The notes under the pieces are model-generated. The model did not search any database, was not told the origin of the DNA, and worked only from the letters and a program-made list of their open reading frames with translations. The translations under genes were made by a program, and so were the position numbers. Positions 49,729 through 57,405 of a stretch of DNA of 64,000 nucleotides are shown piece after piece. How positions within the stretch are numbered: position 1 is the stretch's first letter; the number at the start of each line of letters is the position of its first letter. This stretch comes from RGDT01 sp964630925. GTDB lineage: Bacteria; Planctomycetota; Planctomycetia; Gemmatales; Gemmataceae. Location: contig CAZVZK010000034.1 of assembly GCA_964630925.1 (NCBI GenBank), forward strand, positions 1 through 64,000, given 5' to 3'.

Positions 49729-50042
49729 GGGCCTTCTCCGTCTTGCTTTTCTTCGTGTTTCGCGCAGGGTACTTCGCCGGGCGCCGGGCGTGATTTGTGG
49801 ATGACGAGCGAAGAAGGCATACCACGAAAGACACGGAAGACACGAAAAGAAGACAAAGAAGCAAAGAGGGTATCAAGCAAGAAGTCAGACATCCGCCCTC
49901 TTCTGCCTCCGTTTCTTGGCCTTGTTTGTCTTCCTTTCGTGTCTTCCGTGTCTTTCGTGGTATGCCTTCTTCTGCACGCCGGACGCCATCCGCGGGGATG
50001 AATACGCTGACAGTATAACCCGCCCACGCCGCGAGATCCACG
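49729..50042. other. 314-base divergent intergenic region
   Basis: It separates the MNIO operon (minus) from the M42 gene (plus) and holds hairpin element family B. Promoters for both units must lie here, but I see no consensus box. Confidence 0.5.
49810..49972. repeat. dispersed hairpin element, family B
   Basis: Arms of about 52 bases (49810-49861 and 49921-49972) pair almost perfectly. Each contains three 9-base units (CCACGAAAG, ACACGGAAG, ACACGAAAA), the same architecture as family A but with GAAA instead of GGAT. The arms begin GAAGAAGGCATA. The loop is about 59 bases, the same as in family A copy 1. Confidence 0.88.
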
Positions 50043-51119
50043 ATGCACGAGCTTTCGCACGCCTTCTTCAAGTCCCTCCTCGAGACCCCCAGCGCCTCCG
50101 GCTTCGAGCAGGCCATCCAGGGGGTGGTCCGCGACTGGGCCCGCCATTACGCCGACGAGGTCACCGTGGACCGCCACGGGAACGTCCTGGCGGCCCGCTG
50201 GCCCGAGGGCGGCAAGGGCCACGCCGACCACGCCCGCGTCATGCTCGCCGGCCACTGTGACCAGATCGCCCTCATGGTGCAGCACATCGACGAGCAGGGT
50301 TATTTGTACATCCAGCCCATCGGCGGCTGGGACATGCAGGTCCTCCTCGGCCAACACCTCACAGTATGGTCGAGATCCGGCCCTGTGACGGGCGTCGTAG
50401 CGAGAAGGGCCATCCACCTCCTCCAGCCGGACGAGCGCAACAAGGTGCCCCAGTTCACCGATGTATGGGTGGACATCGGCGCCAAGGACGGCAAGGAGGC
50501 CAAGGAGGTCGTCCAGTTCGGCGACCCCGTGACGTTCGCCCTCGGCTACCGCCCGCTGCGTAACAACATGGCGGCGTCGCCGGCGATGGACGACAAGTCG
50601 GGCCTGTGGGTGGTGATGGAGACGCTGCGGCTGCTGCACGGCAAGCCGCTCAAGGTGCCGGTGTTCTGCGTCTCGACGGTGCAGGAGGAGATCGGCCTTC
50701 GCGGTGCCACCACCAGCACCTACGCCATCAACCCCGCCGTCGGCATCGCCGTGGACGTGTGCCACGCGACGGACACGCCGGGCAACGACAAGAAGCAGCT
50801 CGGCGAGACGAAACTGGGCGACGGGCCGGTGCTGTTCCGCGGGCCGAACATCAACCCGCACGTCTTCACGCGCCTGGAGGAGGCGGCGAAGGCGAAGGAG
50901 ATGGCGGTGCAGATCCGCGGCGTGCCGCGGGCGACGGGGACGGACGCCAACGTGATGCAGATCACGCGGGAGGGCGTGGCGACGGGGCTGGTGGGCATCC
51001 CCAACCGTTACATGCACAGCCCCGTCGAGGTGGTGCATCTCGACGACCTCGACCGGGCGGCGCAGCTGCTGGCGGAGTTCTGCCTGCGTCTGACGCCGGA
51101 CGTGAGGTGGGAGCCGTGA
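50043..51119 (+). CDS. M42 family aminopeptidase
   Basis: 358 residues. Metal ligands: AGHCDQIALMV (His71, Asp73), AMDDKSGLW (Asp183), TVQEEIGLRGA (Glu215/216), AVDVCHATDTP (Asp238) and RYMHSPVE (His325). This is the tetrahedral (TET) aminopeptidase/glutamyl aminopeptidase family, cytoplasmic, which trims peptides in a dodecameric shell. All ligands are intact. GVPRATGTDANVMQITREG is typical. It is followed at 8 bases by a zinc-ribbon membrane protein gene and so may be cotranscribed with it. Confidence 0.92.
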   Translation: MHELSHAFFKSLLETPSASGFEQAIQGVVRDWARHYADEVTVDRHGNVLAARWPEGGKGHADHARVMLAGHCDQIALMVQHIDEQGYLYIQPIGGWDMQVLLGQHLTVWSRSGPVTGVVARRAIHLLQPDERNKVPQFTDVWVDIGAKDGKEAKEVVQFGDPVTFALGYRPLRNNMAASPAMDDKSGLWVVMETLRLLHGKPLKVPVFCVSTVQEEIGLRGATTSTYAINPAVGIAVDVCHATDTPGNDKKQLGETKLGDGPVLFRGPNINPHVFTRLEEAAKAKEMAVQIRGVPRATGTDANVMQITREGVATGLVGIPNRYMHSPVEVVHLDDLDRAAQLLAEFCLRLTPDVRWEP

Positions 51120-51127
51120 GACAGGCC

Positions 51128-52111
51128 ATGATCCCCACGAGATGCACCGGCTGCGGCCAGGGTCTGGAGCTGGAGCGTGGGCAGTCCGTCCTCTGCTGGC
51201 GATGCAACATGCCGGTCCCGGCGCCGGGCCTCCCGCCGCCTCCACCACCGCCTCCGGCGGCGCCGGTAGCGCCGACGTACAAGCACCCCTTTGAGGACGA
51301 CGCGGAGGCGGCCTCTCCGGGGCTGCGGGGGCTGCGTCGGGCGGTGCCCGCGCGGCTGCCGTCCGGCGTGCCGGCCGAGCTGCTGGGCCGGCCCCTCGGG
51401 GAGTACACCCCGAACTGGTGGCTCCGGCTGTTCATCTTCAGGTCCCTGCTCGGGCCCTTCCTCATCGTCCTCCTCTGCCTCGTCTATTGGTTCTTCGCCG
51501 CGCCCCCGAACCATCCGCAGTTGCAGTCGGCGCGCATCGGCCTGTGCATCGCGGCGGCGTCCCTCGGCCTCGGGCTGGTGCTGTTGGCCACGGTCCCGAG
51601 CCGCCGGTTCATCGCCTGCAAAGACGGCCTGGTCGATGCCGGGCCGTTCCACGCCCACTTCGTGCTCTGGCGGGAGGTGCATGCCCTGCGACAGATCCCG
51701 GTCCCCATCTATTACAAAGGACACTTCCTCCGCTTCGAATACCGGCTCGAGATCTCCCTGGCCCACGGGGTGCGGGGCATGACGGTCGCGGCGGAGGCGT
51801 TGGAGGAGTCGGCGTCGCTCGCGCGGCACGCCCAGAGGGCCGTCGGCGAGGCCCTGCTGCCGGCCGCCGTGGAGCGCCTGCGGTCCGGGGGCCGCGTCCC
51901 GCTCGGCGTGTTGTCCGCCGTCGCCGACGGGTTGGAGGAGGACGGCCGGCTGGTGCCGTGGGGCCAGGTGCGCGACATCGAGGTGACGGGCGAGACGGTG
52001 AAGATCCACGGGTCCCGGCGTGGGGTCGGGGTGCATCTCCCCATCGCGGAGGTCGTCAACCTCGGCCTGCTCCTGCGCCTGCTGGAGTGGGCACGCGGCG
52101 GCGGCGCGTGA
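51128..52111 (+). CDS. zinc-ribbon membrane protein (DUF6585-like?)
   Basis: 327 residues. An N-terminal zinc ribbon (MIPTRCTGCGQGLELE ... LCWRCNMPVP; CxxC x2), a Pro-rich linker, two membrane helices at about 103-123 (FLIVLLCLVYWFFAA) and 135-155 (IGLCIAAASLGLGLVLLATV), then two beta-rich PH-like cytoplasmic segments (FIACKDGLVDAGPFHAHFV; VKIHGSRRGVGVHLPIAEVV). I suspect DUF6585, but am not certain. Eight bases after the M42 gene. Function unknown; possibly a membrane sensor. Confidence 0.7.
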   Translation: MIPTRCTGCGQGLELERGQSVLCWRCNMPVPAPGLPPPPPPPPAAPVAPTYKHPFEDDAEAASPGLRGLRRAVPARLPSGVPAELLGRPLGEYTPNWWLRLFIFRSLLGPFLIVLLCLVYWFFAAPPNHPQLQSARIGLCIAAASLGLGLVLLATVPSRRFIACKDGLVDAGPFHAHFVLWREVHALRQIPVPIYYKGHFLRFEYRLEISLAHGVRGMTVAAEALEESASLARHAQRAVGEALLPAAVERLRSGGRVPLGVLSAVADGLEEDGRLVPWGQVRDIEVTGETVKIHGSRRGVGVHLPIAEVVNLGLLLRLLEWARGGGA

Positions 52112-52141
52112 GCCGCGTGCCGGCACCGTCGTGCTCGCCCG

Positions 52142-52171
52142 TTGATCGGCGGCCGGCAGCCCTGGTACAAT
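52142..52171 (+). promoter_or_regulatory. sigma-70-type promoter TTGATC-N18-TACAAT
   Basis: TTGATC (52142-52147) and TACAAT (52166-52171) are separated by 18 bases, 25 bases before the Uma2 ATG. The same -35 hexamer occurs in the promoter at 25236. Confidence 0.65.
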
Positions 52172-52195
52172 CGCGGCGGACGGGAGGGCAGAAGG

Positions 52196-52870
52196 ATGAC
52201 GACACTCGCGACGAAGCCGCCGGCGGGAGAGGTGGAATACCCCAGCTGCGAGGCGGAGCGCACCACGCCGCAAACGGAATGGCACCGCGTGCTGGTGAAC
52301 CTCCTGATCGCCATGCTGGCCCATCACTACCGCGCCATGGAGCGGGTCTACGTCGGCGGTGACATGTTCGTCTACTTCCGGCGGGGCGACCCAGAGGGCG
52401 TCATCGCGCCTGACGTGTTCGTCGTGCGCGGCGTGGAGAAACGTGAGCGCGACACCTACCTCGTATGGAATGAGGGTGTCGGGCCGGAATTCGTCATCGA
52501 GGTCATCTCCGACACGACGCGGCGGCGCGACATGGGCCGCAAGTTCGACCTCTACCGTGAGACGCTGAAGGTCAGCGAATACTTCGTCTTCGACCCGGAC
52601 GGCGAGCACCTGACGCCGAGGCTCCAGGGCTGGCGTCTCCGGGGTGAGGAGTACGTCGTCATCGAGGCCGTCGCGGGCAGGCTGCCGAGCCTGGTGACGG
52701 GCCTGCACCTGGAGCCCGCCGGGCGCGATCTGCGCTTCTGGGATCCGGCGACGGGGGCCTGGGTGCCGACCGAAGCCGAGCGGCTCCAGGCCGCGGAGGA
52801 GGCGTTGGCGGCCGCCGCAGATCGCATCCGCGCGCTGGAGGCCGAGCTGGCACGCCGAGGCGGCGCGTGA
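52196..52870 (+). CDS. Uma2-family (DUF820) endonuclease-like protein
   Basis: 224 residues. PD-(D/E)XK-like layout: EWHRVLVNLLIAMLAHHY, GVIAPDVFVVRGVE (Asp), GPEFVIEVISDTTRRRDMGR (Glu, with K in GRKFDLYRE), VSEYFVFDPDGEHL. Uma2 proteins are very numerous in planctomycetes and cyanobacteria and are of unknown biological role. A coiled-coil C-terminus (EAERLQAAEEALAAAADRIR) may allow dimerisation. It has its own promoter. Convergent with a histidine-kinase fragment. Confidence 0.9.
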   Translation: MTTLATKPPAGEVEYPSCEAERTTPQTEWHRVLVNLLIAMLAHHYRAMERVYVGGDMFVYFRRGDPEGVIAPDVFVVRGVEKRERDTYLVWNEGVGPEFVIEVISDTTRRRDMGRKFDLYRETLKVSEYFVFDPDGEHLTPRLQGWRLRGEEYVVIEAVAGRLPSLVTGLHLEPAGRDLRFWDPATGAWVPTEAERLQAAEEALAAAADRIRALEAELARRGGA

Positions 52871-53403
52871 CGGCACACCCCCGGTACTCGCCGACGGTGA
52901 AGTAGAAGATCGCCCCCCCCGCCAGGGGACGCCTCGGCCCACACGCGGCCTCCGTGGCGGTGGACGATGCGGCGCACGGCGGCCAGGCCCACGCCGGCGC
53001 CCTCGTACCCCTCGGCGCGGTGCAGGCGGCGGAACGCGCCGAACAGGCGGCCCGCCTGCCGCGTGTCGAAGCCGACGCCGTCGGCCTTGACGAAGTAGGC
53101 GGGGCCGTCGGCGGTGTCGCGCACGCCGACCTCGATGCGGGCGGGCTCGCGGCCCCGCGTGAACTTCACCGCGTTCGACAGGAGGGCGGCCCACGCCGCC
53201 TTGAGCAGCACGGGGTCGCCGCGGCACGGCGGCAGCGGCCCCGCCGTCACCTCGACGGCCCTGCCGGCGTGTGACGGACGCAGGTCGGCCAGGCAGAGGC
53301 GGACGAGCAGGGCGTGATCCACCTCGCGCGGCACGAGGGGTGGCGGCCCAAGGCGGGCGAAGGCGTGCAGGGCATCGGCCAGGGCGGCCAGGGGCGCTGA
53401 CAC
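52871..53403 (-). pseudogene. histidine-kinase fragment (HATPase), truncated and frameshifted
   Basis: Reading from GTG at 53403: the end of a HisKA helix (ALADALHAFARLG), a DNA-like pre-HATPase segment, then the N-box LLSNAVKFTRG, G1 DGVGFD, F-box LFGAFRRLH and G2 GAGVGLAAVRRIVHRHGG. After the run of eight C at 52913-52920 the frame shifts; the alternative frame continues IFYFTVGEYRGCAV, the normal HATPase end. The sensory part and the phosphorylated His are missing. The GTG start lies inside a family C repeat. It is not a functional kinase as read. Confidence 0.78.
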
Positions 53404-53450
53404 AAACCCCCTTGCCCGTTCCAGATACGCTCACGCTCCAGTACGCTCTC
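53391..53450 (-). repeat. GC-rich dispersed repeat family C, copy 3 (inverted)
   Basis: On the minus strand: TGGAGCGTGAGCGTATCTGG, AACGGGCAAGGGGG, TTTGTGTCAGCGCCCC, aligning with 29240-29300 and 11900-11940. It ends exactly where the histidine-kinase reading frame begins, and provides its GTG start. Confidence 0.72.
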
Positions 53451-53778
53451 ACTTCGCCGGCAGCGTGGCGGTGAAGCGCAGGCATCGGGCGACCCAGTCG
53501 GCCAGCTCGTCGTCCTCGACGACGCCCCTGGGTCCGACCATGACCCAGCCGGACATGGGCCGGCCGGTGATGTCGAAGGGCCGGGCGTGTGGCTCGCGCA
53601 GGGCCTCCTCGCCCTCGTCCGGCCCGACGCGGGCGATGAGCGAATCCTTCCACACGCCGACGCAGACGTTGCCGCGGAGGAGGAACGCCAGCCCGCCGAA
53701 CATCTTCTTCTCCAGGACGCCCTTGCGGCTTGCCAGGAGCGGGCGGATGCGTGCGGCGAGCGATTCGTCGAAGGCCAT
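53449..53778 (-). CDS. TfoX/Sxy N-terminal domain protein
   Basis: 109 residues. MAFDESLAARIRPLLASRKG, then VLEKKMFGGLAFLLRGNVC and LIARVGPDEGEEALREPHAR are the TfoX-N signature (EKKMFGG...N...G...R). TfoX/Sxy is a competence regulator in gamma-proteobacteria; the free N-terminal domain found in many other bacteria is of unknown function. The C-terminus (FDITGRPMSGWVMV, WVARCLRF) is standard. It is 21 bases after the TIGR02996 gene on the same strand. The last bases overlap the family C repeat. Confidence 0.9.
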   Translation of the reverse strand: MAFDESLAARIRPLLASRKGVLEKKMFGGLAFLLRGNVCVGVWKDSLIARVGPDEGEEALREPHARPFDITGRPMSGWVMVGPRGVVEDDELADWVARCLRFTATLPAK

Positions 53779-53799
53779 GAGGCTCCCTCCTGTCGGGCG

Positions 53800-55053
53800 T
53801 CAATCGGTGTCGGTGGCGGCGAGGACGGCGATGCTCATGCGGTCCGGGCGGACGGCGAGGAGGCCGAGATCCCAGGTAACTTGGTGGAACCACGCCGTCC
53901 GCGCCTCGAACCTCACCCAGAGGCAACAGCAAGCGGCAGACGCGATCACATCGACACTCGTATCCACCCCCACGAGCGCACCGAGCGAGCGCATGGCTTC
54001 GAGCCGGCCGTGCGCGCCGAATCTACCTGGCATGTGCCCGGTGCCAGTGGAGGACGCCGAGAACAAGTCGGCGAACACATCACAGGCCGTCACACGCTCT
54101 GCCCGAATATCCCCCTCCGTCGCCCCGTACAGGCAGTCCAGCCCCAGCGAGAGGAGCAACCCTGCCGACAGATCTTCCTCCGTGAGAGAGTCGGAGCAGT
54201 TGAATACTTGCCCTTCCAGGGCCGACCAGGTCCGCACGGCGGCGTGAAGGCCCTCCGAGCCCACGACGTCATCCCTTTCGATCACCCCGTCAAACGCGGG
54301 GCCTTGCCCCAACGGGGTGGCGGTCGGTCGAGTGAAGGCCCCAAAAAGCGGCGCCCGCCCCCTGCCACCGAATGCATAGCGCGGCAGCCAGCGTCGCAGA
54401 TCGCCCTCGGCGGCGGTCAGATGCAGCGGCAGGCGTCCGAGCGGATGTCCACTCTCGCGTAGCCGCGCTGAGACGCCCTCCGCGGCGGGCAGTCCGTCCA
54501 GCACGAAGCCGCGGAGGACCATCTCGTGGCTGAGGCACCCCAGGAATTCGAGGTACGCGGCCTCATCAGCAAACGCCTCGAGGATCGCGAAGAGGTCGCC
54601 GGGCGGCCGCTCGTAGGCGAGCCGGGACGCGGTAGCCAGCACGTCCTCTGTCGTCGGCGGGTTGTCGCGGAGCCAGCGAAGGTGTGGTGCGGCGGACTCT
54701 TCCATCGCCAGTGGCGTGAGCGTTGTGAACAGGGCAGCCATCCGTGATCCCGGCATGCCGGGGAGGTCCGGGATGGTCCGCGCTGGCGACGGATGGCAGG
54801 CAAGGTAACGCCGCAAGGACCGGACCAGATCAATCCGCCCGCCGAAGACCCACCCTCCCAGGGTGTCGAACATCTTCGTCTCATCCGTGGTGGATCGCAG
54901 GCCCGACAGAAACGCGAACAGCTCCGGGTGAGCGCGCACCGCGTCCGCCCGCGCGTCGCCGCGCTCCTCCAGCCAGTCGGCGTACACCAGACGCGTCGCC
55001 TCGTCGCCGGGGGCGTCCAGCAACGCGGCGACGAAGGCGTCTTCCGTGGCCAT
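53800..55053 (-). CDS. TIGR02996-domain protein with DUF6183-like C-terminus
   Basis: 417 residues. N-terminus EDAFVAALLDAPGDEATRLV then YADWLEERGDARADAVRA is the TIGR02996 domain. No leucine-rich repeats follow; instead a helical region, then at about 250-417 a domain with LFGAFTRPTATPLGQGP, FGAHGRLEAMRSLGALVG, TAWFHQVTWDLGLLAVRPD and the end IAVLAATDTD, which resembles DUF6183 of actinobacteria. Unknown function. The companion domain is thus fused to something other than LRRs. A stem-loop separates it from the upstream gene. Confidence 0.75.
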   Translation of the reverse strand: MATEDAFVAALLDAPGDEATRLVYADWLEERGDARADAVRAHPELFAFLSGLRSTTDETKMFDTLGGWVFGGRIDLVRSLRRYLACHPSPARTIPDLPGMPGSRMAALFTTLTPLAMEESAAPHLRWLRDNPPTTEDVLATASRLAYERPPGDLFAILEAFADEAAYLEFLGCLSHEMVLRGFVLDGLPAAEGVSARLRESGHPLGRLPLHLTAAEGDLRRWLPRYAFGGRGRAPLFGAFTRPTATPLGQGPAFDGVIERDDVVGSEGLHAAVRTWSALEGQVFNCSDSLTEEDLSAGLLLSLGLDCLYGATEGDIRAERVTACDVFADLFSASSTGTGHMPGRFGAHGRLEAMRSLGALVGVDTSVDVIASAACCCLWVRFEARTAWFHQVTWDLGLLAVRPDRMSIAVLAATDTD

Positions 55054-55062
55054 CGAACGCTC

Positions 55063-55083
55063 CTGACGGGCCTCCCCCGTCAG
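55063..55083 (-). terminator. stem-loop between two minus-strand genes
   Basis: CTGACGGG pairs with CCCGTCAG across the loop CCTCC. It lies immediately after the stop of the SdrD-B-like gene and before the TIGR02996 gene start, so it may terminate the former or weaken read-through. Confidence 0.6.
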
Positions 55084-55084
55084 G

Positions 55085-56116
55085 TTATCGCGCCGGCGTC
55101 AGGTCGTGGCCGCCCGACGCCGCTCCCGGCGCAAGGACGATGCCGTCGAGGACGGCCCCGCCTGCCGCGACGCGGTAGGTGCCGGGCCGCAGGCGCTCGA
55201 AGCGGTAATGGCCGGCAGGCCCGGTGCGGGCCGTGCGCGTCATCGGGTGGCCGAACTCATCGACGCCCGTGAGCAGGACGCGGACGCCGGACGCCCCGCC
55301 CGTCACGCGTCCCAGGAGGACGCCCTGCGGCGTGGCCGTGAAGTTGTAGCCGGAGCCGTGCGTCCCCGAGGCGAGCGCGACGCCCGCCACCTTGCCGGGG
55401 CCGCCGGGTCTGCCGCCCTTGTCGCCGGGCCGCGCCGCCGTGGCGGCGTACCCCTTGCGTGGGACGGCGAACAGGTCGTAGCATCCGGGGTGCAGGCCGG
55501 CGATGCGGTACGCCCCGCGCGCGTCCGTGGTGGCCGACTGCTGCACCACGCGGCCCAGGCCGTCGATGCCGGAGAGGATCACGTGAACGCCGGCGAACGG
55601 CTCCTCGCCGGGGCCGTCGTCGTCGTCGTCCTCCAGCAGCACCAGGCCCGACACGCTCGCGGGACGCACCTCGGCGAAGGAGTACTCCTCGGCCACGGCC
55701 CCCGCCGGCAGGACGATGTGGGCCACGCAACCCTCCCCGGCCTGGCCGGCGGGCCGGCCGTCCACCGTGCCGACGCAGGGGCGGCCCGTCGGCCCGCCCA
55801 CCACGTAGGAGCCCGGCGGCAGGTTCTCGAACAGGTAGCGCCCGTCGGCGCGGGTCTTCGTGGCCCCGCGCACGGGCCGCCCGTCCGCCGTTCGGCCCGT
55901 GATGAGGACCTCGACCCCGGCCACGGCCACGTCGCCCTCGGCGTAACAGCCGTCCCCATCCGCGTCGAGGAAGACGCGGCCCGCGAGGGACGCCGTCGCC
56001 GCCACGGGGCCCGTCTGCGGCGCGAGGCCGCGCAGGGCGAGGGCGGGCATGCGTCCGCCCATCACCATGAACACCATGTCTGCGGGTGAGACGATGTCGT
56101 CGGCCGTCGGGTCCAC
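55085..56116 (-). CDS. SdrD-B-like / carboxypeptidase-regulatory-like protein
   Basis: 343 residues. Three or more SdrD B-like repeats: SLAGRVFLDADGDGCYAEGD with RADGRYLFENLPPGSY; SVSGLVLLEDDDDDGPGEEP with DARGAYRIAGLHPGCYD; GHYRFERLRPGTYRVA. They fold as Ca-binding Ig-like domains and are found on surface and exported proteins of planctomycetes. The N-terminus has no clear signal; the opening MDPTADDIVSPADMVFMVMG is seen in planctomycete proteins exported in other ways. GTG start. The function is adhesion or structural, by family. Confidence 0.8.
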   Translation of the reverse strand: MDPTADDIVSPADMVFMVMGGRMPALALRGLAPQTGPVAATASLAGRVFLDADGDGCYAEGDVAVAGVEVLITGRTADGRPVRGATKTRADGRYLFENLPPGSYVVGGPTGRPCVGTVDGRPAGQAGEGCVAHIVLPAGAVAEEYSFAEVRPASVSGLVLLEDDDDDGPGEEPFAGVHVILSGIDGLGRVVQQSATTDARGAYRIAGLHPGCYDLFAVPRKGYAATAARPGDKGGRPGGPGKVAGVALASGTHGSGYNFTATPQGVLLGRVTGGASGVRVLLTGVDEFGHPMTRTARTGPAGHYRFERLRPGTYRVAAGGAVLDGIVLAPGAASGGHDLTPAR

Positions 56117-56241
56117 CGGGCCGCCTCCGCGGGGTGTGGGGCAGATTGAACGTTAGCCCACGGGCGGCGCCGGGGCAAGGCGCGGGGCGCCGTGGCCGCC
56201 GGCCCGCCCGGGCCGTATGACGGCAGGGCCGCCCGCCGGAG

Positions 56242-57399
56242 ATGCCGCCCGTGTCAAGGTGGATGCCTGTCGCGTGCCTGTCGGCGCTCGCCCTCGTCGC
56301 CCGCCTTCCGCTCCGCGCCGCCGATGAGAAGCCCTCGCCGTGGGAGGGCAAGGTGGACGCGCTCGTCCGGCCGCTCATGGCGAAGAAGAAGACGCCCGGC
56401 CTGGTGGTGGGCGTCATGACGCCCGGGGGCGGGCGCGAATTCTTCTGCTACGGCGAGCTGAAGGCCGGCGGGCCGAGGCCCAGCGCCGACACCCTCTTCG
56501 AGATCGGCTCGGTGAGCAAGCCGATCACCGGCTTGATGCTCGCCCTCATGGCCGAGAAGGGGGAGGTCAAGCTGGATGACCCGGCCCGACGCCACATCCC
56601 GAAAGGGCTCGTCGTCCCCCGACGAGGGGAGCGGGAGATCACCCTGCTGGAGCTGGCCACCCACACCTCCGGCCTGCCGAGGAACCCGCCCAACCAGCAG
56701 AGGCTCGTGCTCAAGGACGCGGCCGTGGCCGTGAATCCCTACGGGACGTACGACGCGAAGTCGCTCGCGGACGGGCTCGCGGAGATCAGGCTGAAGGACG
56801 AGGCGAGGCCGGGCTTCGCGTACAGCAATCTCGGGGCCGGCCTCCTCGGCGAGGCGTTGGCCCACAGGGCCGGCATGAGCTACCCCGAGCTGGCCCGCGC
56901 CCTCGTCTTCGGGCCGCTGAACATGAAGGACACGTCCGCCGCCCCGTCCAGGGGACAGAGGGGGAGGATGGCCACGGGGCACGGCGGCAACGGGAAGGCG
57001 TTGCCGGGGTGGACGTTCCTGACCCTGCACGGCTGCGGGGCCGTCTGCTCCACGCCGAACGACCTCCTGGCGTTCCACGAGGCGTATTGCGGGCGTGCGG
57101 CGACGAGGCTGCGGAAGGCGATGCGGGCCACGCTGGAGAGGCGGTCCGCCGCGTTCGGACGCACCGGCACCGGGCTGGGGTGGTTCGTGCAGGAGGTGGC
57201 CGGCAGGACGGCGTGGTGGCATAACGGCGGCACGTCCGGCTTCAAGACGTGCAACTGGTTCTGCGAGAAGCCCCCCGTCGCCCTCGTGATCCTCTGCAAC
57301 AGCGGCTCGGACGCCGTGGACGACGGCCGGGACTTCTACAGGATGGGCGAGGCCCTCTTCCGCCAGCTCGTCGAGGCCGGCAAGGCGGCGGAGAAGTAG
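56242..57399 (+). CDS. beta-lactamase-fold serine hydrolase (class C type, exported)
   Basis: 385 residues. Signal near MPVACLSALALVARLPLRAA (start at 56242, or at 56263 by a second ATG). SVSK (the catalytic Ser-x-x-Lys) in FEIGSVSKPITGLML, YSNLG (Tyr) and HNGGTSGF (replacing KTG) are complete. This is the large serine beta-lactamase/esterase/DD-peptidase family (PF00144); the physiological role is likely a peptidase or esterase rather than antibiotic resistance. Divergent from the SdrD-B gene across 125 bases and convergent with the enolase-superfamily gene. Confidence 0.88.
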   Translation: MPPVSRWMPVACLSALALVARLPLRAADEKPSPWEGKVDALVRPLMAKKKTPGLVVGVMTPGGGREFFCYGELKAGGPRPSADTLFEIGSVSKPITGLMLALMAEKGEVKLDDPARRHIPKGLVVPRRGEREITLLELATHTSGLPRNPPNQQRLVLKDAAVAVNPYGTYDAKSLADGLAEIRLKDEARPGFAYSNLGAGLLGEALAHRAGMSYPELARALVFGPLNMKDTSAAPSRGQRGRMATGHGGNGKALPGWTFLTLHGCGAVCSTPNDLLAFHEAYCGRAATRLRKAMRATLERRSAAFGRTGTGLGWFVQEVAGRTAWWHNGGTSGFKTCNWFCEKPPVALVILCNSGSDAVDDGRDFYRMGEALFRQLVEAGKAAEK

Positions 57400-57405
57400 C
57401 CCCGC

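Noticed and set aside
51008..53932. Minus-strand open frame of 974 codons
   Set aside because: It runs antisense to the M42, zinc-ribbon and Uma2 genes and has the typical Arg/His/Pro shadow composition.
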